A stretch of 17,426 nucleotides of DNA from CAYLQD01 sp043819695 (GTDB lineage Bacteria; Planctomycetota; PUPC01), in NCBI GenBank assembly GCA_043819695.1, contig JBDREM010000271.1, forward strand, positions 1 to 17,426, given 5' to 3'. Both the position numbers and the translations under genes were made by a program. The notes beneath the pieces are model-generated. The model had not been told where the DNA came from, ran no database searches, and saw only the letters and a program-made list of their open reading frames with translations. Of the stretch, positions 15,701 through 17,426 are shown piece after piece (the first letter of the stretch is position 1; every line of letters starts with the position of its first letter).

Positions 15701-16037
15701 GGCGAACGTCTACGATCGGCTCTTCCGAGCAAAGACCGATGCAGCCCACCTCGACGACCTCGGCGTCGGTACGGCGCTCCGCGACGTATGCCCGAACGGC
15801 TGCCAGCGTCTTGCCCGCTCCCGCACCCAGGCCGCACGTGCCGGTTCCGACGAAGATCACAGGCCGGGCCGCCTGCTCGCGGCGCAGTCGCGCGAGCAGG
15901 CCCGCCAATTCCTCGGGCGCGGCCGCGGCAAAGGGGCCGGCCTTCAACCCAGCGAGCAACTCCGGAGCCGGCCGGCCCGGCTCGGCCCAGCATCGCTCAG
16001 GCTTTTCGGACTTGGCTCTTGTTTCAGTTCTGTGCAT
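12759..16037 (-). CDS. NuoF/HydB-like diaphorase fused to GltD/NfnB-like FAD oxidoreductase
   Basis: The 1092-residue fusion would be the flavin and nucleotide hub of the hydrogenase complex. Residues about 58-135 form a thioredoxin-like [2Fe-2S] domain (C68, C99, C103). The NuoF/HydB core has the nucleotide-binding GLRGRGGGGFSTGKKW (222-237) and FMN-site NADEGDPGAFMDR (253-265). An SLBB region and a [4Fe-4S] site follow (C514, C517, C520, C569). From about 605 a GltD/NfnB-type module begins with cysteines C612, C616, C651, C655, C659 and C663, an FAD motif GAGPAGL (709-715), a second dinucleotide motif GIIGGGNSAMDAAR (837-850) and GGGDITTGPSTV. The C-terminus adds C1071, C1076 and C1079. Ordinary HydB ends instead with a two-cluster ferredoxin domain. 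It overlaps the NuoE-like gene by 14 bases, and the frame is intact across the join. Confidence 0.93.
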   Translation of the reverse strand: MHRTETRAKSEKPERCWAEPGRPAPELLAGLKAGPFAAAAPEELAGLLARLRREQAARPVIFVGTGTCGLGAGAGKTLAAVRAYVAERRTDAEVVEVGCIGLCSEEPIVDVRLPDKARVSFGGVSAEKVPALLDAALGGEPLAASMILGQFRDSVAGVWDDVPYFDEHPFVVRQRRVVLASSGIVDPGDIDEYIARGGYSAADRALRTLTRMEVCDLVESSGLRGRGGGGFSTGKKWKFALGAPAEQKYLICNADEGDPGAFMDRAVCESDPHRLIEGMLIAAYAVGATKAYVYIRAEYPLGVKRLTEAIAQARHYGLLGRNILDSGNNLEIVLKTGAGAFVCGEETALIHSLEGKRGMPRPRPPFPAVTGLFGCPTVINNVETLANLPMIVERGPEWFSLMGTAGSKGTKVFAVSGTVRRTGLVEVPMGTTLREIVFDICGGIPNNKRCKAVQIGGPSGGCVPEAHLDLEADYEVLKSFGTIMGSGGLVVVDESTCMVDFAKFFMEFIQSESCGKCIPCREGTRRMLEILQAITRPRRGEDALDTLLRFRGIMHLRKLAETIKATSLCGLGQTAPNPVLSTLRWFRDEYEEHVFERRCPAGACKELVGAPCQNGCPVGTEVWRYVAHIARGEYDDAYRVIRQANPFPSICARVCHHPCEQNCRASTTGGEPIAVRTLKRFVVDRVEPNSVGSPVVPAGPDAPRIAVVGAGPAGLTAAHYLSLYGCRVAIFEREVRPGGMLVCAIPEYRLPRDILDKEIAALLNKNIELRCNTALGRDFTVDSLFDDGYRAVYLAAGAHQSRKLDLPGEDAAGVIPGIRFLKAHNLEGKALARGRVGIIGGGNSAMDAARVAFRQPGVTSVTMYYRRTREEMPAYREEIEAGLAEGIRIEGLMTPVDILVRGGTLTGLRLIRNKLGERDASGRRSPVPIPGSEFDVDLDTLIIAISESPEADPMDGLGQTRWGMLAVNRESYITDRTGVFGGGDITTGPSTVIEAVAAGKNAAVMISRFAAGKLLKALPKVKLPSVYVEPVEVGEEFNATVRVVAPERPVGERRRCFDEVELCISENAALCEARRCLRCDLDFTQPEQATGI

Positions 16038-16515
16038 TGGCGGTTTCCCTTTCGCGGCATTCCTGGATGATTCGGGCGAGGCCCTGCGGCGTCACTTTGG
16101 CGTGGAACTCACCGTTGAGATTGATCACCGGCGAGAGGCCGCACGCTCCCATGCAGGCGACGACCTCGAGGCTGAACAGCCGATCCGCCGAGGTCTGCCC
16201 CGGCTTCAGCTTCAGCAGCTTCATGGCCGTCTCTAGTACCCTCAGCGACCCCTTCACGTGACATGCCGTTCCCCGGCACACGACGAAGTGATACTTGCCC
16301 TTCGGCTGAAACCGGAACTGGTTGTAGAATGTGGCCACGCCGTAGACCTTGGCGAGGGCAAGACCGAGGTGTTCTCCGATCCGCGCCACGGCCTCCTTCG
16401 AGATATAGCCGCAGCGGCCCTGCACCTCCTGCAACATCGGGATGAGGAGGTCCCGCCGGGCGCCCGCGTGTTTCTCCAGCACCGACATGATGTCAGTCGT
16501 TTCCTTGTTCTTCAT
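16024..16515 (-). CDS. hydC: NuoE/HydC-like [2Fe-2S] subunit
   Basis: This is a thioredoxin-fold [2Fe-2S] subunit of 163 residues, as in NuoE of complex I and HydC of bifurcating hydrogenases. The four cluster ligands are visible as C80-x4-C85 (CRGTAC) and C121-x3-C125 (CMGAC), with the family motif YGVATFYNQF (58-67) before them. In the related complexes this subunit docks on the NuoF-like protein and carries a single electron from its FMN. The ATG at 16515 overlaps the end of rex by 22 bases and has GAGG about seven bases upstream; an internal ATG at 16488 lacks a well-placed site. It overlaps the fusion gene downstream. It should be cytoplasmic. Confidence 0.94.
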   Translation of the reverse strand: MKNKETTDIMSVLEKHAGARRDLLIPMLQEVQGRCGYISKEAVARIGEHLGLALAKVYGVATFYNQFRFQPKGKYHFVVCRGTACHVKGSLRVLETAMKLLKLKPGQTSADRLFSLEVVACMGACGLSPVINLNGEFHAKVTPQGLARIIQECRERETANAQN

Positions 16516-17170
16516 CCGTTTGCCTCGCGAAAAATGCGACCATCTCCAGGCACATCGTCAGGTCGACGTTGGACACGTACACCGTGGGCGGCACGCGCAA
16601 CGGCACAGGAGCGAAATTGAGGATGCCGCGTACCCCCGCCGAAACACACTGGTCGGCCGCGGCCTGCGCCGCAGCAGACGGCACCGACAGTATTACCAGC
16701 GTAATGTTCTGCTCGCGGACGATGTCGGCCAGTTCGTCGATGTGGTGAATCCGACATCCGTGGGTGACCCGCTCGACGCGGCTGGGATTGATGTCGAACC
16801 CGGCGACCAGATGGAGGTTCGGCCGGCGGGCCGAGAAGAACGTGAGGAGCGCCCGGCCGAGGTTGCCGATACCCACCACCGCCACCTGCTGCCCCGCGGG
16901 AGCGTCGAGATAATCGTCGATCGAGCGGATCAACTCCGCGACGTCATAGCCTCGTCGTGTGTTTCCCGCAGGGCCGACCGGCATCAGGTCGCGCCGGACC
17001 TGTGCGGGCGTGAACCGCGTCTTCTCGGCCAGTTCGTGTGAGTAAATCTGGGTGATACCGTCTTGTGCGAGCTTGTCCAGAAGCCGCCGATACAGGCTGA
17101 GCCGGCCGATCGTCTGTTCTGAAATCCGCTGGTCCATTTCTGTGATCCGACTCACCTCCACTGTTGACAC
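16493..17170 (-). CDS. rex: Redox-sensing transcriptional repressor Rex
   Basis: Rex binds operators at a low NADH/NAD+ ratio and lets go when NADH rises. The 225-residue product has an N-terminal winged helix with FTPAQVRRDL as recognition region, then a Rossmann fold with GIGNLG (100-105) and NFAPVPLRVP. The C-terminal domain-swap helix reads NVDLTMCLEM. Length is slightly above the usual 210. A GTG at 17170 with AGGT about nine bases upstream is chosen; ATG at 17137 would give a more typical N-terminus but has no ribosome site nearby. It is the first gene of the operon, and a Rex operator lies just before it, so autoregulation together with the hydrogenase genes is likely. Confidence 0.94.
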   Translation of the reverse strand: MSTVEVSRITEMDQRISEQTIGRLSLYRRLLDKLAQDGITQIYSHELAEKTRFTPAQVRRDLMPVGPAGNTRRGYDVAELIRSIDDYLDAPAGQQVAVVGIGNLGRALLTFFSARRPNLHLVAGFDINPSRVERVTHGCRIHHIDELADIVREQNITLVILSVPSAAAQAAADQCVSAGVRGILNFAPVPLRVPPTVYVSNVDLTMCLEMVAFFARQTDEEQGND

Positions 17171-17180
17171 CGAGTTCTAC

Positions 17181-17198
17181 CTGTGAGCCAGTTCACAC
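17181..17198. promoter_or_regulatory. rex operator: Rex operator
   Basis: The sequence CTGTGAGCCAGTTCACAC matches the Rex consensus TTGTGAA-N4-TTCACAA at all but three of the 14 defined positions and has the correct spacing between GTGA and TCAC. It lies 11 bases upstream of the rex start and overlaps the proposed -10 box by two bases, a position where a bound repressor would block RNA polymerase. Confidence 0.8.
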
Positions 17199-17225
17199 CT
17201 TACATCGCGCATGCACCATAGTCAA
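17197..17225 (-). promoter_or_regulatory. Sigma-70-type promoter of the hydrogenase operon
   Basis: On the minus strand TTGACT (17225-17220, five of six bases of the -35 consensus) is followed after exactly 17 bases by TAAGGT (17202-17197). This second box is a weak -10 match that keeps the key first TA and final T. Transcription would start near 17190, inside the Rex operator, giving a leader of about 20 bases before the rex GTG. No other internal promoter was evident in the short gaps of the operon. Confidence 0.55.
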
Positions 17226-17241
17226 GTGAATTCTCTCACTT
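17224..17241. promoter_or_regulatory. Second Rex-like palindrome at the -35 box
   Basis: The plus-strand sequence AAGTGAATTCTCTCACTT is a perfect inverted repeat (AAGTGA, six bases, TCACTT). It keeps the GTGA-N6-TCAC core and spacing of Rex sites but has A/T changes in the outer positions. Its centre is 43 bases from that of the first operator, about four helical turns, and it overlaps the -35 box by two bases. It may be a weaker, cooperative site. Confidence 0.45.
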
Positions 17242-17292
17242 TCTTGGATCTAACCCAAGTTCGTCAGCTTGAGACGATTCTCGGGGATCTGC

Positions 17293-17426
17293 TTATGCAC
17301 TTGGCTCTTGTGATTCCACGATGTTCCGGTAGGTGGAAGAGTGTCGCAGGACCAGTTGCTCGACCAGCCGATGGAAGATCTTGCCGATATGCTGTGATCG
17401 CCGCCGGTTGAACCGGAAGGCAAACT
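17293..17426 (-). CDS. C-terminal end of an IS1595/ISXO2-type transposase (partial at window edge)
   Basis: A minus-strand frame open from the window edge (17424) to a TAA at 17293 encodes 43 residues beginning FAFRFNRRRS. It continues with GKIFHRLVEQLV and a tyrosine-containing tail. This matches the end of DDE transposases of the IS1595 family (ISXO2 type), in which FRFNRR, then GKLFYRL-type and EQAV-type motifs, close the catalytic domain. The rest of the gene lies beyond the window, so I cannot say whether the element is intact. The element's terminal repeat should lie between 17242 and 17292; a short inverted repeat (CTTGG and CCAAG, 17243-17259) is there, but I cannot assign it. Confidence 0.7.
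   Translation of the reverse strand, partial: FAFRFNRRRSQHIGKIFHRLVEQLVLRHSSTYRNIVESQEPSA

Overview
The window is a GC-rich stretch holding one long, tightly packed minus-strand operon for an [FeFe]-hydrogenase. It runs from rex at the right (start near 17170) to hydF at the left (stop at 1119). The gene content points to an anaerobic, hydrogen-metabolising bacterium: a complete hydE/hydG/hydF maturation set, a NADH-linked multisubunit hydrogenase and a redox-sensing Rex repressor. The phylum cannot be fixed from sequence alone. The high GC content, the intron type and the cluster style would suit an uncultured anaerobic planctomycete, deltaproteobacterium or similar lineage, which is inference only.

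Layout in transcription order (right to left): a partial IS1595/ISXO2-type transposase at the window edge (17293-17426); a promoter with a good Rex operator on its -10 box and a second Rex-like palindrome on its -35 box (17181-17241); rex; a NuoE/HydC-like [2Fe-2S] subunit; a 1092-residue fusion of a NuoF/HydB-like diaphorase with a GltD/NfnB-like FAD/NAD(P)H module; the catalytic hydrogenase hydA; a block of five signalling proteins (receiver, [FeFe]-hydrogenase-like sensor kinase, receiver, receiver-kinase hybrid, receiver); then hydE, hydG, a 108-residue protein I do not recognise, aspA and hydF. Most junctions are short gaps or overlaps, so this is very probably one transcription unit. Downstream of hydF, 32 bases past its stop, lies the 5' half of a group II intron whose reverse transcriptase is cut off after about 100 residues. 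The last 276 bases have no recognisable gene, only a terminator-like hairpin on the plus strand.

Likely joint working: HydA, the NuoE-like subunit and the fusion protein would form a flavin-based hydrogenase complex linking H2 to ferredoxin, NAD(H) and, through the extra GltD module, possibly NADP(H). HydE, HydG and HydF build the H-cluster, and AspA could supply ammonium for the dithiomethylamine bridge. Rex would tie transcription to the NADH/NAD+ ratio. The embedded kinase whose input is a second H-cluster-type domain looks like a hydrogen or redox sensor. It feeds CheY-like receivers with no DNA-binding domain, so its output is not obvious. This embedded H2-sensing phosphorelay and the four-cofactor hydrogenase architecture are the most interesting parts of the window.
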